From: Halorubrum persicum
Lineage (GTDB): Archaea > Halobacteriota > Halobacteria > Halobacteriales > Haloferacaceae
Assembly: GCF_002727125.1 (NCBI RefSeq)
Contig: NZ_NHOA01000139.1
Span: forward strand, 531-64,530
DNA: 64,000 nt
Direction: 5' to 3'
In this document: one piece after another, positions 43,340 to 53,127 of the stretch
Layout of the letters: every line of letters begins with the position of its first letter
Position numbering within the stretch: position 1 is the first letter of the stretch
Position numbers and translations under genes: made by a program
The notes under the pieces: generated by a model
What the model was told of the DNA's origin: nothing
What the model saw: only the letters and a program-made list of their open reading frames with translations
Databases searched by the model: none

Positions 43340-43657
43340 GTGCCATCGCGACTCGCCGCCGCCGTCGCACTCCTCCTCGTCGGCGCCGGCGCCGATATCG
43401 CCTCGACCTACGTCGCCGTCTCGGGCGGACAGTACGTCGAGGGGTCGCCGGTCGGCGCGGCGCTCATCGCGACGTTCGGGCTCGTCCCCGGCATGCTGTT
43501 CACCAAGGCCGCCGGGATGGTCCTCATCGGGATCCCCGTCGCCGTCGCGGGGGGGACCCGCCGGCTCGTCGCGACGCTGATGTGCGCCGGCGTCGGCGCC
43601 CTCTCGCTCGCGACCGCGATGCGGAACCTCCTCCTCGTGACGGGCGTCTGGGGGTGA
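43340..43657 (+). CDS. Small membrane protein of unknown function
   Basis: Protein of 105 residues with three to four hydrophobic segments, GTG start, and a TTTATG box about 30 bases before it. The opening LLLVGAGADIASTYVAVSGG resembles the small DUF5658-type haloarchaeal membrane proteins, but that name is a tentative memory. No catalytic motif is visible. Confidence 0.65.
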   Translation: MPSRLAAAVALLLVGAGADIASTYVAVSGGQYVEGSPVGAALIATFGLVPGMLFTKAAGMVLIGIPVAVAGGTRRLVATLMCAGVGALSLATAMRNLLLVTGVWG

Positions 43658-43705
43658 CAGGCGTCTGGCCGTGACGCACTCGCTCCCCGGCGACCCCGCG
43701 GTTCC

Positions 43706-44377
43706 TCACTCTCCCGAATACAGCCGATCGGCGGTTCGTTCGGGGAGGCCGGCGTCGGCGACCGCCTCGCTGACGCGATCGAGGTCGTAGGCGACGCGCC
43801 GCAGGTCGACCTCGTCGGCCTGCGTGTCGAGCACCGCGTACCCCGCCTCCGGGTCGCCGTCGCGGGGCTGCCCGACGCTGCCGGGGTTGACGACGACGCC
43901 GCCCGCGACCGAGCGCTTCCCCTGGACGTGGGTGTGGCCGAGCACGATCCCGTCGCGATCGCCCATGTGGCGGTCGAGGTCGGGGAACTCGTTCGGGTAG
44001 ACGTAGGCGTCCTCGCGCTCTGCCGCGGGGTGCGAGTGGACGAGGAGATACCGGTCGCCGGCGAACGTCTCAGCGCGCGGGAGGCCGTCGAGCCACGCGC
44101 GCTGGTCGTCCGAGAGCGACGCCTTCGCGTGTTCGAGGCCGGCCTCGGCCATCCGGTTGGCCCGGTAGCGCTCGGGCGTCCCGACGGTGCGGTCGTGGTT
44201 GCCACGGACCGTTTTCGCGGCGACCTCGCGCACGCGCTCGACGCACTCGGCCGGCCACGGGTTGTACCCGATCACGTCCCCGGCGCAGAGGATCCGGTCG
44301 ACCGTCGGCATGTCGTCGAGGACGGCTTCGAGCGCGGGGAGGTTCGCGTGTACGTCCGAGATGAGGCCCACTTTCAT
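43706..44377 (-). CDS. Calcineurin-type metallophosphoesterase (YfcE-like)
   Basis: Protein of 223 residues. The dinuclear metal site is intact: [36 protein letters not shown] and [10 protein letters not shown] with [13 protein letters not shown]. This is the YfcE/MJ0936-type phosphodiesterase family. The physiological substrate is unknown. It stands alone, convergent with the small membrane protein. Confidence 0.92.
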   Translation of the reverse strand: MKVGLISDVHANLPALEAVLDDMPTVDRILCAGDVIGYNPWPAECVERVREVAAKTVRGNHDRTVGTPERYRANRMAEAGLEHAKASLSDDQRAWLDGLPRAETFAGDRYLLVHSHPAAEREDAYVYPNEFPDLDRHMGDRDGIVLGHTHVQGKRSVAGGVVVNPGSVGQPRDGDPEAGYAVLDTQADEVDLRRVAYDLDRVSEAVADAGLPERTADRLYSGE

Positions 44378-44497
44378 CAGGTGGCGGTTCGGGAGCGACG
44401 CCCGAATAGGTTCGGTCCGGGCGTGGCGCCGGGAGTGAACGCCGCCGACGGTCCATCTCTGACCCGCCTCCGCCGACCCGCCCCCGACGACGGGCGC

Positions 44498-45163
44498 CTA
44501 CGCTACCTTCGTCGACACCGCGATGCCGGAGCCGACGGGGAGGATCGCGGTCTCGACGGCGTCGTCGGAGCGCACCGTCCCGACGTACTCGCCGATCCCC
44601 CGCGTCTCGCCGTCGACCTCGGGGTCGGGGAGCGGCGCGCCGTCCTCGAAGTGCGCGACGAGGTCCCCGAAGTCGATCGGGCCTCTGGTGATGTTGTCGG
44701 CGACGATCACGCCGCCCGTCCGGACCTTCGGGAGGACCGTGCGGTAGGCCTCGGCGTACCGGCCCTTCTGGTGGTCGATGAGGACGATATCGAAGGGGCC
44801 GTCGTAGCGCTCGATCGTCTCCATCGCGTCGCCCACCTCGAAGGTGACGCTGTCGGCGTACCCCCCGTCGGCGGCGAACTTGACCCCCCGTTTCGCCTCC
44901 TCCTCGTCGAACTCGGTGCAGATCACGGCGTCGGCGCCGCCGCGCAGGAACCACGTCGCGGAGTAGCCGAAGCCGGAGCCGAACTCGAAGACGCGCTCGG
45001 CGCCGGTCAGGCGAGCGATCAGCCGGAGGACCGACCCCGCTTCCGGCCCGATGATGGGGAACCCCCAGTCGTCGGCGAGGGCGGCCATCTCCGCCTGCGT
45101 CGCGGTGTGCTCGGGCGCCGTCGCGGCGAGGAAGCGCTCGGCCGAGTCGGAGAGGATGTCCAT
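44498..45163 (-). CDS. O-methyltransferase (SAM-dependent, family 3)
   Basis: Protein of 221 residues of the catechol/caffeoyl-CoA O-methyltransferase type. The SAM region is [20 protein letters not shown], the acidic residue follows in VICTEFDEE, and the metal/substrate region contains [13 protein letters not shown] and [13 protein letters not shown]. The ATG at 45163 is preferred over one eight codons upstream. The substrate is unknown. Confidence 0.9.
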   Translation of the reverse strand: MDILSDSAERFLAATAPEHTATQAEMAALADDWGFPIIGPEAGSVLRLIARLTGAERVFEFGSGFGYSATWFLRGGADAVICTEFDEEEAKRGVKFAADGGYADSVTFEVGDAMETIERYDGPFDIVLIDHQKGRYAEAYRTVLPKVRTGGVIVADNITRGPIDFGDLVAHFEDGAPLPDPEVDGETRGIGEYVGTVRSDDAVETAILPVGSGIAVSTKVA

Positions 45164-45298
45164 GGCTCGCGTTCGACCGCACGTCACTTGAAACCGCCCG
45201 TCGGCGGGCGCCCGAGGCGTTCGGGAAGGCGGGGAGACCGTCGTCGCGGACGCCGCCGCCGAAAAGTGTTAAGTCCCGCTCGCGCGACCCAGTTACTA

Positions 45299-46975
45299 AT
45301 GTACGATCCTGAGGAACTGGACGCGATCCGGGAGGCCAAGGAGTCGTGGGAGTCGGGGACCTACGGCGAGACGGTCGACCGATTCGGGGAGCGGAAGGAG
45401 TCGTTCACCACCGACACAGGCGGACAAGAGGTCGACCCGCTGTACACGCCCGCCGATATCGCCGACCACGACTACCGCGGGGATCTGGGGAACCCGGGCG
45501 AGGAGCCGTACACCCGCGGCGTCTACTCGACGATGCACCGCGGGCGGCTCTGGACGATGCGCCAGTACGCGGGGATGGGCACCGCCGCGGAGACCAACGA
45601 GCGGTTCAACTACCTCATCGATCAGGGCTCGTCCGGGCTCTCGATGGCGTTCGACCTCCCGACCCAGATGGGGTACGACTCCGACGCCGCGATGGCCGAG
45701 GGGGAGGTGGGGCGCTCGGGCGTCGCCATCGACACCCTCGACGACTTCGAGACCGTCTTCGACGGGATCCCCCTCGACGAGGTGTCCACGTCGATGACGA
45801 TCAACGCCCCCGCCGCCGTCCTCCTCGCGATGTACGTCGCGATGGGCGACAAGCAGGGCGTCCCCAGAGCGCAGCTCCGCGGGACGATCCAGAACGACAT
45901 CATGAAGGAATACATCGCGCGGAACCTCTACATCTACCCGCCAGAGCCCTCGATGCGGCTCATCACGGACATCTTCGAGTTCTGCGCCGCCGAGACCCCC
46001 AGCTTCAACACCATCTCCATCTCGGGATACCACATCCGGGAGGCCGGCTCGACCGCCGCCCAAGAGGTCGCGTTCACCCTCGGAAACGGGATCCAGTACG
46101 TCCAGGCCGCGATCGACGCCGGACTCGACGTCGACGAGTTCGCGCCGCAGCTCTCCTTCTTCTTCAACGCCCACAACAACATCTTCGAGGAGGCCGCGAA
46201 GTTCCGCGCCGCCCGCCGGATGTGGGCCACGATCATGGAGGAGCGGTTCGACGCGCAGAACCCGAAATCGAAACAGCTCAAGTTCCACACCCAGACCGGC
46301 GGCTCCACGCTCACCGCCCAGCAGATCGAGAACAACGTCGTCCGGGTGGCGTACCAGGCGCTCGCGGCGGTGCTCGGCGGCACCCAGAGCCTCCACACGA
46401 ACGGCAAAGACGAGGCGCTGGCGCTCCCGACCGAGAAGTCCGTCCGCACCGCGCTCCGCACCCAGCAGATCCTCGCGCACGAGTCGGGCGCCGCCGACAC
46501 GATCGACCCGCTCGCGGGGTCGTACTACGTCGAGAACCTCACGGACGGGATCGAGGAGGACGCCTTCGAGATTCTGGAGGAGGTCGACCGACGCGGGGGG
46601 ATGCTGGAGGCCGTCAAGAGCCAGTGGGTCCAGCGACAGATCCAAGACGTCGCCTTCGAGCGCCAGCAGGAGATCGAGGACGGCGAGCGCGTCATCGTCG
46701 GCGTCAACGAGTTCGAGGTGGACGAGGAGCCGGAGATGGACCTCGAAGAGGTCGACCCGGAGCAGGAGCAGAACCAGCGGGAGCGCCTGGAGGAGGTCAA
46801 AGCCGAGCGCGACAGCGACGCCGTCGACGACGCGCTCACGTCGCTCCGCGAGGCCGCGCAGGGCTCCGAGAACGTGATGCCGCACATCGTCGACGCGGTG
46901 AAGGCGTACGCGACGGTTCAGGAGGTCTCGGACGTGCTCCGCGACGAGTTCGGGGAGTACAAGCCGGGGCGGTAG
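45299..46975 (+). CDS. mcmA: Methylmalonyl-CoA mutase large (catalytic) subunit
   Basis: Protein of 558 residues that is the substrate-binding barrel of the B12-dependent mutase converting methylmalonyl-CoA to succinyl-CoA. Diagnostic segments are [50 protein letters not shown] (here [16 protein letters not shown]) and [18 protein letters not shown]. The cobalamin-binding domain is absent, as expected for archaea where it is a separate gene, which is not in this window. The epimerase acting one step earlier is encoded 1.3 kb downstream. The C-terminal acidic coiled coil (about 480-525) is usual. Confidence 0.96.
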   Translation: MYDPEELDAIREAKESWESGTYGETVDRFGERKESFTTDTGGQEVDPLYTPADIADHDYRGDLGNPGEEPYTRGVYSTMHRGRLWTMRQYAGMGTAAETNERFNYLIDQGSSGLSMAFDLPTQMGYDSDAAMAEGEVGRSGVAIDTLDDFETVFDGIPLDEVSTSMTINAPAAVLLAMYVAMGDKQGVPRAQLRGTIQNDIMKEYIARNLYIYPPEPSMRLITDIFEFCAAETPSFNTISISGYHIREAGSTAAQEVAFTLGNGIQYVQAAIDAGLDVDEFAPQLSFFFNAHNNIFEEAAKFRAARRMWATIMEERFDAQNPKSKQLKFHTQTGGSTLTAQQIENNVVRVAYQALAAVLGGTQSLHTNGKDEALALPTEKSVRTALRTQQILAHESGAADTIDPLAGSYYVENLTDGIEEDAFEILEEVDRRGGMLEAVKSQWVQRQIQDVAFERQQEIEDGERVIVGVNEFEVDEEPEMDLEEVDPEQEQNQRERLEEVKAERDSDAVDDALTSLREAAQGSENVMPHIVDAVKAYATVQEVSDVLRDEFGEYKPGR

Positions 46976-46981
46976 GGCGGC

Positions 46982-47038
46982 CGATCTATCGCGGCCGCAC
47001 CGATCTACCGCAGCCGAACCGATCTACCGCAGCCGCAC
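46982..47038 (+). repeat. Three tandem copies of a 19-base unit at a gene end
   Basis: The unit CGATCTACCGCAGCCGCAC occurs at 46982-47000, 47001-47019 and 47020-47038 with one to three differences between copies. The copy at 47020 contains the stop codon and last codons (VRLR) of the YbjQ-type gene, so two extra, untranslated copies trail the gene. This resembles the gene-end duplication at 8770-8811. Confidence 0.85.
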
Positions 47039-47338
47039 CGCGGTCCCGTACGCGAGGATCTTCGCGCCGCTGTCAGCGATCGAAGAGGTGGTGAACCGGA
47101 CGTTGATCACGCCGTCGGCACCGAGCGACTCCGCCTCCTCGATCATGCGGTCCTGCGCCTGATCGCGGGCGTCGGTCATCAGTTCGGTGTATCCCTTCAG
47201 CTCGCCGCCCGCGAGGTTGCGGAGGCCCTGGGTGATGTCGCGGCCGACGTTGCGGGCGCGGACCGTGTTCCCGCGGACGAGCCCGAGCGTCTCGGTCACT
47301 TCCTTCCCGGCGATCGACTCGGTGTTGGAGAGCTCCAT
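47024..47338 (-). CDS. YbjQ/UPF0145 family protein
   Basis: Protein of 104 residues with the family pattern TETLGLVRGNTVRARNVGRD near the N-terminus, a helical middle and GADGVINVRFTTSSI, AKILAYGTAVRLR at the end. UPF0145 proteins form pentamers; the annotation as heavy-metal binding is weakly supported in general. No partner gene is obvious. Its stop codon lies in a tandem repeat. Confidence 0.9.
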   Translation of the reverse strand: MELSNTESIAGKEVTETLGLVRGNTVRARNVGRDITQGLRNLAGGELKGYTELMTDARDQAQDRMIEEAESLGADGVINVRFTTSSIADSGAKILAYGTAVRLR

Positions 47339-47404
47339 ATCGGCACCGTTCGGCGGGTGAGCAGTTAAATGTCGACCGGGATCAACCCGCCGCGGCGCAG
47401 ACCT

Positions 47405-48208
47405 TCAGTCCGCGCCGCGGACGACGTGACCGTACTTCAGCAGCGCGACGAACACCGCGCCGCCGAAGGCGTTGCCGATCGTCGCCAGCACGAGGAACCC
47501 GGCGTAGTCGGACAGCGAGATGGCGTCCGAGACGATGAGCCCGAACAGCACCTCGACGTTGCCCGCGATCGAGTGCGGGAGGTGGAGGAGCCCGATCGTG
47601 CCGGTGACGATCAACACGAGGAGGATCCGAGAGGTCGTGTCCCGCGCCGCCGCCACGAGCCACGCCAGGAGCCCCATCAGCCACCCGGCGAAGACGCCGC
47701 CGACGAACAGCCACGGGAGGTCGTGGTCGACGAGCTTCAGGGCGATGGTCTCGAACGACTGGGGGTCGACGACGCCGAGCTCCGGCATCAACAGGGTCAC
47801 GAGCAGGGTGAACAGCAGCCCGCCGACGATGTTACCGGCGTACACGAGCCCCCAGAGCCGCCCCAGTTGGCCGAGCGACGCCTGCCGGTCGAGCACCGGG
47901 ATCACGGCCAGCGTCGTGTGCTCGGTGAACAGCTCGGAGCGACCCAATATTACGAACATGAACCCGATGGAGTAGACGCTCGCTAACAGGAGTTCGGTCG
48001 TGAGGTCACCGAAGGTCCCCGGAGAGAGCGTCAACACCACCGCCATCATCAGCGGGCCGAACCCGATGTCGAGCCCCGCCGACAGGCCCGAAAGCAGGAG
48101 CCCGTACCGCTCCCGGTTCATCTCGTGGAGCGCGCTCTCGAGCAGCGATCCGAGGATGTTCCGCGATGTCATCTGCTCTGTCGCGCCGTCGGTCTGTGAG
48201 TCGCTCAC
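47405..48208 (-). CDS. Formate/nitrite transporter (FNT) family channel
   Basis: Membrane protein of 267 residues with six main hydrophobic segments. FNT features are SGLSAGLDIGFGPLMMAVVL in the first helix, GFMFVILGRSELFTEHT after the third, YAGNIVGGLLFTLLV and GLLHLPHSIAGNVEVLFG near the fifth. The substrate could be formate, nitrite, hydrosulfide or another small anion. The GTG at 48208 gives the MSDSQTD-like start common in this group; ATG starts at 48280 and 48172 are alternatives. No enzyme for a likely substrate is adjacent. Confidence 0.88.
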   Translation of the reverse strand: MSDSQTDGATEQMTSRNILGSLLESALHEMNRERYGLLLSGLSAGLDIGFGPLMMAVVLTLSPGTFGDLTTELLLASVYSIGFMFVILGRSELFTEHTTLAVIPVLDRQASLGQLGRLWGLVYAGNIVGGLLFTLLVTLLMPELGVVDPQSFETIALKLVDHDLPWLFVGGVFAGWLMGLLAWLVAAARDTTSRILLVLIVTGTIGLLHLPHSIAGNVEVLFGLIVSDAISLSDYAGFLVLATIGNAFGGAVFVALLKYGHVVRGAD

Positions 48209-48309
48209 TGGTGCAGTTGCGGTCGGATCGCACCCAAATCTTTGGATACCGGCGGGGAGCAGGCGTCCCCCTCGGGCCATATAAGTCGGCGGGGCTCGAT
48301 CCGAGGGAT

Positions 48310-48696
48310 ATGCACTTCGACCACGTCGGCGTCGCGACGCGCGATGCCGCCGACCTCGCCGAGCTGTTCGACGGCCTGCTCCAGGCGCCGATCGCCCACG
48401 AAGAGACGTTCGACGGGATGGATGTCGCCTTCCTCGAGCTCGACGACGGCGGCTACTTCGAGCTGCTCGAGCCGACCGCGGGCGGCGCGATCGCCGACTA
48501 CCTCGACCGGGAGGGGCCGGGGATCCACCACGTCGCGCTCGCCACCGACGACATCGTGGAGGCGCTGGACCGCGCCCGCGACCTCGGCGTCGACATCATC
48601 GACGAGACGCCGCGCCCCGGCGCGTGGGGCCACGAGGTGGCGTTTCTCCACCCCCGATCGACGGGCGGGGTGCTCGTGGAGTTCGTCGAGCACTGA
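48310..48696 (+). CDS. mce: Methylmalonyl-CoA epimerase
   Basis: VOC-fold protein of 128 residues that interconverts (S)- and (R)-methylmalonyl-CoA. Metal ligands are visible in MHFDHVGVATRD, GYFELLEP and GIHHVALATDDI, with FLHPRSTGGVLVEFVEH at the end as in other epimerases. It lies 1.3 kb after the mutase, with two unrelated minus-strand genes between. A complete propionyl-CoA route would also need the carboxylase and mutase small subunit, not present here. Confidence 0.92.
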   Translation: MHFDHVGVATRDAADLAELFDGLLQAPIAHEETFDGMDVAFLELDDGGYFELLEPTAGGAIADYLDREGPGIHHVALATDDIVEALDRARDLGVDIIDETPRPGAWGHEVAFLHPRSTGGVLVEFVEH

Positions 48697-48754
48697 GGGG
48701 GCGGCGTCAGGCGCCGGCGACTGATTTAACCGCGCGGCGGGCGGACCGCCGGGC

Positions 48755-49453
48755 GTGTTCCGCGACCTCTCGCGACCGATCGAGACGGGGATGCCGACGT
48801 ACCCGGGCGATCCGGACGTGACGCTCGCGCCCGACGCGACCCACGAGGCCGACGGCTACGCGACGGGCGAGCTCCGCGCCGGGACGCACGCAGGGACCCA
48901 CGTGGACGCGCCGCGCCACACGCTCCCGGACGGCGAGACGCTCGACGAGGTCGGCGTCGGATCCTTCGCCTTCGACGCCTGGCTCGTTGACTGCCGCCCG
49001 CTGCAGCCGCGGGAGCCGATCGCACCCGGGGCGCTGCCCGAGCCGAGCCGCCTCGACGCCGAGGTGGACCTCCTCGTCCTCCGGACCGGCTGGGCGACCC
49101 GCTGGGGCACCGACCGGTACCGCGACCACCCGTACCTGACGGCGGCGGCCGCGGAGCGGTGTCGCGAACTGGGCGTCGGCGTCGGCCTGGACGCGTTCGG
49201 CCCGGACCCGACCCCGACCGGATCGACGGGGCAGGGCGAATCGATGGGGACGGGGGAAGCCGAACCGGCGGGGACGGACGAGCCCGACGGCACGCCCGCC
49301 CACGACGCCCTCCTGGGCGACTCGCTGCCGATCGTCGAGAACCTGCGCGGGCTCGACGGCTTACCGCCGCGGTTCCGGCTGTACGCCTTTCCCCTCCGGC
49401 TCCGCGGCGGGGACGGGTCGCCGGTGCGAGCGGTCGCGGAGTGGGAGGGGTGA
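48755..49453 (+). CDS. Cyclase family protein (kynurenine-formamidase-like metal hydrolase)
   Basis: Protein of 232 residues with the family's metal motif HAGTHVDAPRH (44-54), the opening DLSRPIETGMPTYPGDP and a later LRTGWATRWGTDRY. The middle carries a low-complexity insert GTGEAEPAGTDEPDGTP not expected in the enzyme core. The GTG at 48755 is used because it starts directly at the conserved FRDLS segment. The family includes kynurenine formamidase and other cyclases; the substrate is unknown. Confidence 0.88.
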   Translation: MFRDLSRPIETGMPTYPGDPDVTLAPDATHEADGYATGELRAGTHAGTHVDAPRHTLPDGETLDEVGVGSFAFDAWLVDCRPLQPREPIAPGALPEPSRLDAEVDLLVLRTGWATRWGTDRYRDHPYLTAAAAERCRELGVGVGLDAFGPDPTPTGSTGQGESMGTGEAEPAGTDEPDGTPAHDALLGDSLPIVENLRGLDGLPPRFRLYAFPLRLRGGDGSPVRAVAEWEG

Positions 49454-49493
49454 GAGCCGGTCGCACCGCCGGTGGCGAACCAGACCAAACCCG

Positions 49494-49499
49494 TTTTAA
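49494..49499 (+). promoter_or_regulatory. TATA-like box of the ribosomal protein operon
   Basis: TTTTAA centred about 40 bases before the ATG of L44e, implying a leader of about 15 bases. Confidence 0.45.
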
Positions 49500-49535
49500 G
49501 CGTCGGCGACGAACCGCGATTCAAGGTCGATATCC

Positions 49536-49817
49536 ATGGAGATGCCACGTCGTTTCAACACGTACTGTCCACACTGTGACTCCCACCAGGAGCACGAAGT
49601 GGAGAAGGTTCGATCGGGTCGGGCAACCGGAATGAAGCGCGACGCGCGCCAGCGACGCCGCGCGCTCGCGACAATCGGCAACGCCGGCGGGTACTCGAAG
49701 GTGCCCGGTGGCGACAAGCCGACCAAGAAGACCCACCTGAAGTACCGCTGCGGCGACTGCGGCAAGGCTCACATGCGTGAGGGCTGGCGCGCCGGCCGGC
49801 TCACGTTCCAGGAGTAA
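49536..49817 (+). CDS. rpl44e: 50S ribosomal protein L44e (eL42)
   Basis: Protein of 93 residues. Two zinc-binding CxxC pairs are visible, CPHC near residue 11 and CGDC near residue 72, with the basic [10 protein letters not shown] start and [14 protein letters not shown]. It is the first gene of the conserved archaeal cluster that continues with S27e and aIF2-alpha. The next gene starts 2 bases after its stop. Confidence 0.97.
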   Translation: MEMPRRFNTYCPHCDSHQEHEVEKVRSGRATGMKRDARQRRRALATIGNAGGYSKVPGGDKPTKKTHLKYRCGDCGKAHMREGWRAGRLTFQE

Positions 49818-49819
49818 GC

Positions 49820-49993
49820 ATGGCAGGAAGCTTCCACCGCGTCGCCTGCGGCGACTGCGAGAACGAACAGGTCGTCTTCGGCAAAGCCTCCTCGACGGTG
49901 TCGTGTGCGGTCTGCGGCACGACCCTCGCGACCCCGACCGGCGGGGAGGCCGAGCTCCACGGCGAGATCGTCGAAACCGTTGAGGCGCGGTAA
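49820..49993 (+). CDS. rps27e: 30S ribosomal protein S27e (eS27)
   Basis: Protein of 57 residues, MAGSFHRVACGDCENEQVVF and onward, with the two CxxC pairs of the zinc ribbon (CGDC and CAVC). A GGAG ribosome-binding site formed by the end of L44e (GGAGTAAGC) precedes the ATG. It lies between L44e and aIF2-alpha, as in other archaea. Confidence 0.96.
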   Translation: MAGSFHRVACGDCENEQVVFGKASSTVSCAVCGTTLATPTGGEAELHGEIVETVEAR

Positions 49994-50011
49994 CCGCCTC
50001 ACCACCCCCGT

Positions 50012-50812
50012 ATGAAGTACAGCGGCTGGCCCGAACCCGGCGAGCTGGTGGTCGGCGACGTCGACGAGATCGCCGACTTCGGCGTGTTCGTCGACCTCGA
50101 CGAGTACGAGGACAAGCGCGGCCTCTGTCACATCAGCGAGGTCGCCTCCGGCTGGATCAAGAACGTCCGCGACCACGTCCGCGAGGGACAGACGGTCGTC
50201 GCGAAGGTGCTCGATGTCGACGAGTCGTCGAACCAGATCGACCTCTCGATCAAAGACGTCAACGAACACCAGCGCAAGGACAAGATACAGGCCTGGAAGA
50301 ACTCGCAGAAGGCCGACAACTGGATGCTGATCGCGCTCGGCGAGGACGTCGACGACGACCGCTACACCGCGGTCGCCAACGCGCTCCTCGCCGAGTACGA
50401 CTCGCTGTACGACGCCTTCGAGGCGGCCGCGATCAGCGGCGACGAGGCGCTCGAGGACGTCGACATCGACGACGACGCCCTCGACGCCATCGTCGCGGCG
50501 GCCCGCGACAACGTCTCAGTCCCGTACGTCGACGTGACCGGCTACGTCGATCTGGAGTCCGCGGCCCCCGACGGCGTCGACGACGTGAAGGCGGCCCTCG
50601 AAGCGGCCGAGGGGAACGGCGAGATCCCGGACGGCGTCGACCTCGAAGTCGGCTACGTCGGCTCGCCCGAGTACCGGATCAAGGTCCGCGCGCCCGACTA
50701 CAAGACGGCCGAGGACCAGCTTGAGGCCGCCGCGGCCCGCGCCCGCGAGGCCATCGAGGCCGCCGGCGGCGACGGCGAGTTCCACCGCGAGCGCCGCGAG
50801 GACGACGAGTAG
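50012..50812 (+). CDS. eif2a: Translation initiation factor aIF2 subunit alpha
   Basis: Protein of 266 residues. An N-terminal S1/OB domain ([37 protein letters not shown]), a central helical domain with [13 protein letters not shown] and a C-terminal alpha-beta domain ([20 protein letters not shown]) are in the expected order. With the beta and gamma subunits encoded elsewhere it brings initiator tRNA to the ribosome. An 18-base gap follows S27e, so cotranscription is likely. Confidence 0.97.
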   Translation: MKYSGWPEPGELVVGDVDEIADFGVFVDLDEYEDKRGLCHISEVASGWIKNVRDHVREGQTVVAKVLDVDESSNQIDLSIKDVNEHQRKDKIQAWKNSQKADNWMLIALGEDVDDDRYTAVANALLAEYDSLYDAFEAAAISGDEALEDVDIDDDALDAIVAAARDNVSVPYVDVTGYVDLESAAPDGVDDVKAALEAAEGNGEIPDGVDLEVGYVGSPEYRIKVRAPDYKTAEDQLEAAAARAREAIEAAGGDGEFHRERREDDE

Positions 50813-50850
50813 TCGCCCGCGGTTTCGCCTCTCACCTCTCCTCTCAACCC

Positions 50851-51033
50851 GTGAAATCCGACATCCGCGTCTGCGCGAACTGGGAGACCGCCCACGACCG
50901 ACCGGTGTACGCGCTCGGCGAGCGCTGCCCGGCGTGTGACGGTCCGACCGAGAACAGCGCCCCGGCGCCGTTCAGCCCCGAAGACCCCTACGGCGAGTAC
51001 CGACGCCGGGCGCGGCGGCGGGCGTCTGAGTAG
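50851..51033 (+). CDS. nop10: H/ACA RNP protein Nop10
   Basis: Protein of 60 residues, GTG start. The zinc ribbon is VCANWE (first cysteine) followed by ERCPACDGPT, and the conserved tail FSPEDPYGEYRRRARRR matches archaeal Nop10. It works with Cbf5, Gar1 and L7Ae in pseudouridine formation guided by H/ACA RNAs. It follows aIF2-alpha by 38 bases, the standard archaeal order. Confidence 0.95.
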   Translation: MKSDIRVCANWETAHDRPVYALGERCPACDGPTENSAPAPFSPEDPYGEYRRRARRRASE

Positions 51034-51132
51034 CGCGGCATCCGCCAGCGCCGACGCCGCTGTCGCGACGCCGAGCCGCGCGCAGCACCGGAATAGCCAC
51101 CCTCTTGTGAGCCCCGCCCGGAGTACCCCGGT

Positions 51133-51885
51133 ATGGACGACATCGAGATCGACGAGGTCGCGACGCCGGAGCTCGACGACCCGGTGCTCATCGAGGGACT
51201 GCCGGGCGTCGGCCACGTGGGGAAGCTCGCGGCCGAACACCTGTTAGAGGAGTTCGACGGGGAGCTCGTGCGCCGCGTGTACACCACCGAGTTCCCCCCG
51301 CAGGTGAACGTCGACGGCGACGGCGTCGCGGAGCTGACCTGCGCGGAGTTCCACGCGATCGAGACCGACGGCGCCGACCTGCTCGTGTTGACCGGCGACC
51401 ACCAGGCCGGCTCGAACAAGGGCCACTACACGCTCACCACGACGTTCCTCGACATCGCCGAGGAGTTCGGCGCGACTCGGGCGTTCGCGCTCGGCGGCGT
51501 GCCGACCGGCGAGCTCGTCGAGGAGTACACCGTGCTCGGCGCGGTCTCCGAGGGCGGCCTCGTCGACGAGCTGGAGGCGGTCGGCGTCGAGTTCCGACCG
51601 GACGAGCCAGCCGGCGGCATCGTCGGCGTCTCCGGGCTCGTGCTCGGGCTCGGCGGCCGACGCGGGTTCGGCGCCGCCTGCCTGATGGGCGAGACGAGCG
51701 GCTACCTCGTCGACCCGAAGAGCGCCCGCGCGGTGCTCGAGGTGCTCGCGGACCACCTCGACTTCCCCATCGACTACGAGAGCCTGGAGGATCGCGCCGA
51801 GGAGATGGAGGAAGTCGTGGGTAAGATCCAAGAGATGCAGGACGGCCCGGCGGTGCCGGACGACGACCTGCGGTACATCGGCTGA
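51133..51885 (+). CDS. PAC2 family protein (proteasome assembly chaperone-like)
   Basis: Protein of 250 residues with PAC2 family features: LIEGLPGVGHVGKLAAEHL, LLVLTGDHQAGSNKGHYTL, FALGGVPTGELVEEYTVLGA and GVSGLVLGLGGRRGFGAACL. The C-terminal 40 residues are an acidic coiled coil (EDRAEEMEEVVGKIQEMQ). It ends the translation cluster, as often seen in archaea. Chaperoning of proteasome assembly is by analogy with eukaryotic PAC2 and not shown for the archaeal proteins. Confidence 0.9.
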   Translation: MDDIEIDEVATPELDDPVLIEGLPGVGHVGKLAAEHLLEEFDGELVRRVYTTEFPPQVNVDGDGVAELTCAEFHAIETDGADLLVLTGDHQAGSNKGHYTLTTTFLDIAEEFGATRAFALGGVPTGELVEEYTVLGAVSEGGLVDELEAVGVEFRPDEPAGGIVGVSGLVLGLGGRRGFGAACLMGETSGYLVDPKSARAVLEVLADHLDFPIDYESLEDRAEEMEEVVGKIQEMQDGPAVPDDDLRYIG

Positions 51886-51960
51886 GTACGACGCGCCCGA
51901 GAGTGGCGACTCGCCACCGCTTCCGGCAGGGATAAACCGGACCCCGATTATCGTTCGTGT

Positions 51961-53127
51961 ATGACCGACGTACGCGTCGCCGGGGTCGGGCTCACGCACT
52001 TCGGAAGCCACCCGGAGCGAACGGGTCGAGACCTCTTCGCGACGGCCGCGCTGCGGGCGTTCGAGGACGCCGGCGTCCCCCGCGGGGACGTCGAGGAACT
52101 GAACTACGGCAACTTCATGGGCGCGCTCGCCGAGCACCAGGGCCATCAGGCGCCGCTCATGGCGGAGGCGGCCGGCGTGAACTGCCCGGCGACCCGCTAC
52201 GAGGAGGCGTGCGCCTCGGCCGGCGTCGCCGTCCGCGAGGCGGTTCGGACCGTCCGCGCGGGCGAGGCCGACGTGGTGGTGGCCGGCGGGATGGAGCGCA
52301 TGACCAACCTCCCGACGGACGAGGTGACGGAGGGGCTCGCCATCGCCGCCGACGACCTCTTCGAGGTGCGAGCCGGGGTGACGTTCCCCGGGGCGTACGC
52401 GCTGATGGCGAAGGCGTACTTCGACGCGTACGGCGGGGAGCGCCGCGATCTAGCCCACGTCGCCGCGAAGAACCACGCGAACGCGGTCCCGAACGAGTAC
52501 GCGCAGTACCGCCAGGAGGTGTCCGTCGAGGAGGCGCTCGACGCCCCGCCCGTCGCGGAGCCGCTCCATCTCTACGACGCCTGCCCGATCACCGACGGCG
52601 CGAGCGCGCTCGTGATCGTCTCCGAGGAGTACGCGGCCGAGCACGACGTCGACGCGCCGGTCGCGGTGACCGGTACCGGTCAGGGGACGGACCGGATGGC
52701 GCTCGCGGACCGCGAGCACCTCGCTCGCACCCCCGCCGCCGACGACGCGGCCGACACGGCCTACGCCGACGCCGGGGTCGGTCCCGACGACGTCGACGTG
52801 GCGGAGGTCCACGACTGCTTCACCATCGCGGAGGTGTTCGCGCTGGAGTCGCTCGAAATCGCCGATCCCGGCGAGGGGATCAGCGCCGCACGCGATGGGG
52901 TCACGACCGCCGACGGCGACACCCCCGTGAACCTCTCCGGCGGGCTGAAGGCGAAGGGGCACCCGGTCGGCGCGACCGGCGGCTCGCAGATCGCGGAGCT
53001 CACCCGCTTGCTGCGCGGCGACCACCCGAACAGCGACCACGTCGCCGACGCCGAGGTCGGCGTCGCGCACAACGCGGGCGGGACGGTGGCCAGCGCGGTC
53101 GTCCACGTGCTGGAGGTGGCGGAATGA
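51961..53127 (+). CDS. Thiolase family protein (SCP-2/acetyl-CoA acetyltransferase-like)
   Basis: Thiolase-fold protein of 388 residues. The nucleophile cysteine is in YEEACASAGVAVREAV, followed by GGMERMTNLPTD, the central AEVHDCFTIAEVFALE and the C-terminal GGLKAKGHPVGATGGSQIAE with its catalytic histidine. The type matches SCP-2-like thiolases rather than classical beta-ketothiolases. It overlaps the DUF35 gene by ATGA. Such pairs act in archaeal acetoacetyl-CoA formation for isoprenoids (with HMG-CoA synthase) or in acyl-CoA breakdown; no HMG-CoA synthase is next to it here. Confidence 0.93.
   Translation: MTDVRVAGVGLTHFGSHPERTGRDLFATAALRAFEDAGVPRGDVEELNYGNFMGALAEHQGHQAPLMAEAAGVNCPATRYEEACASAGVAVREAVRTVRAGEADVVVAGGMERMTNLPTDEVTEGLAIAADDLFEVRAGVTFPGAYALMAKAYFDAYGGERRDLAHVAAKNHANAVPNEYAQYRQEVSVEEALDAPPVAEPLHLYDACPITDGASALVIVSEEYAAEHDVDAPVAVTGTGQGTDRMALADREHLARTPAADDAADTAYADAGVGPDDVDVAEVHDCFTIAEVFALESLEIADPGEGISAARDGVTTADGDTPVNLSGGLKAKGHPVGATGGSQIAELTRLLRGDHPNSDHVADAEVGVAHNAGGTVASAVVHVLEVAE

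Noticed and set aside
43928-45298. Long frame upstream of methylmalonyl-CoA mutase
   Set aside because: Antisense to the phosphoesterase and O-methyltransferase genes; the mutase family N-terminus starts at 45299.
48310-48696. General glyoxalase I
   Set aside because: The proximity to methylmalonyl-CoA mutase and the C-terminal pattern favour the epimerase.
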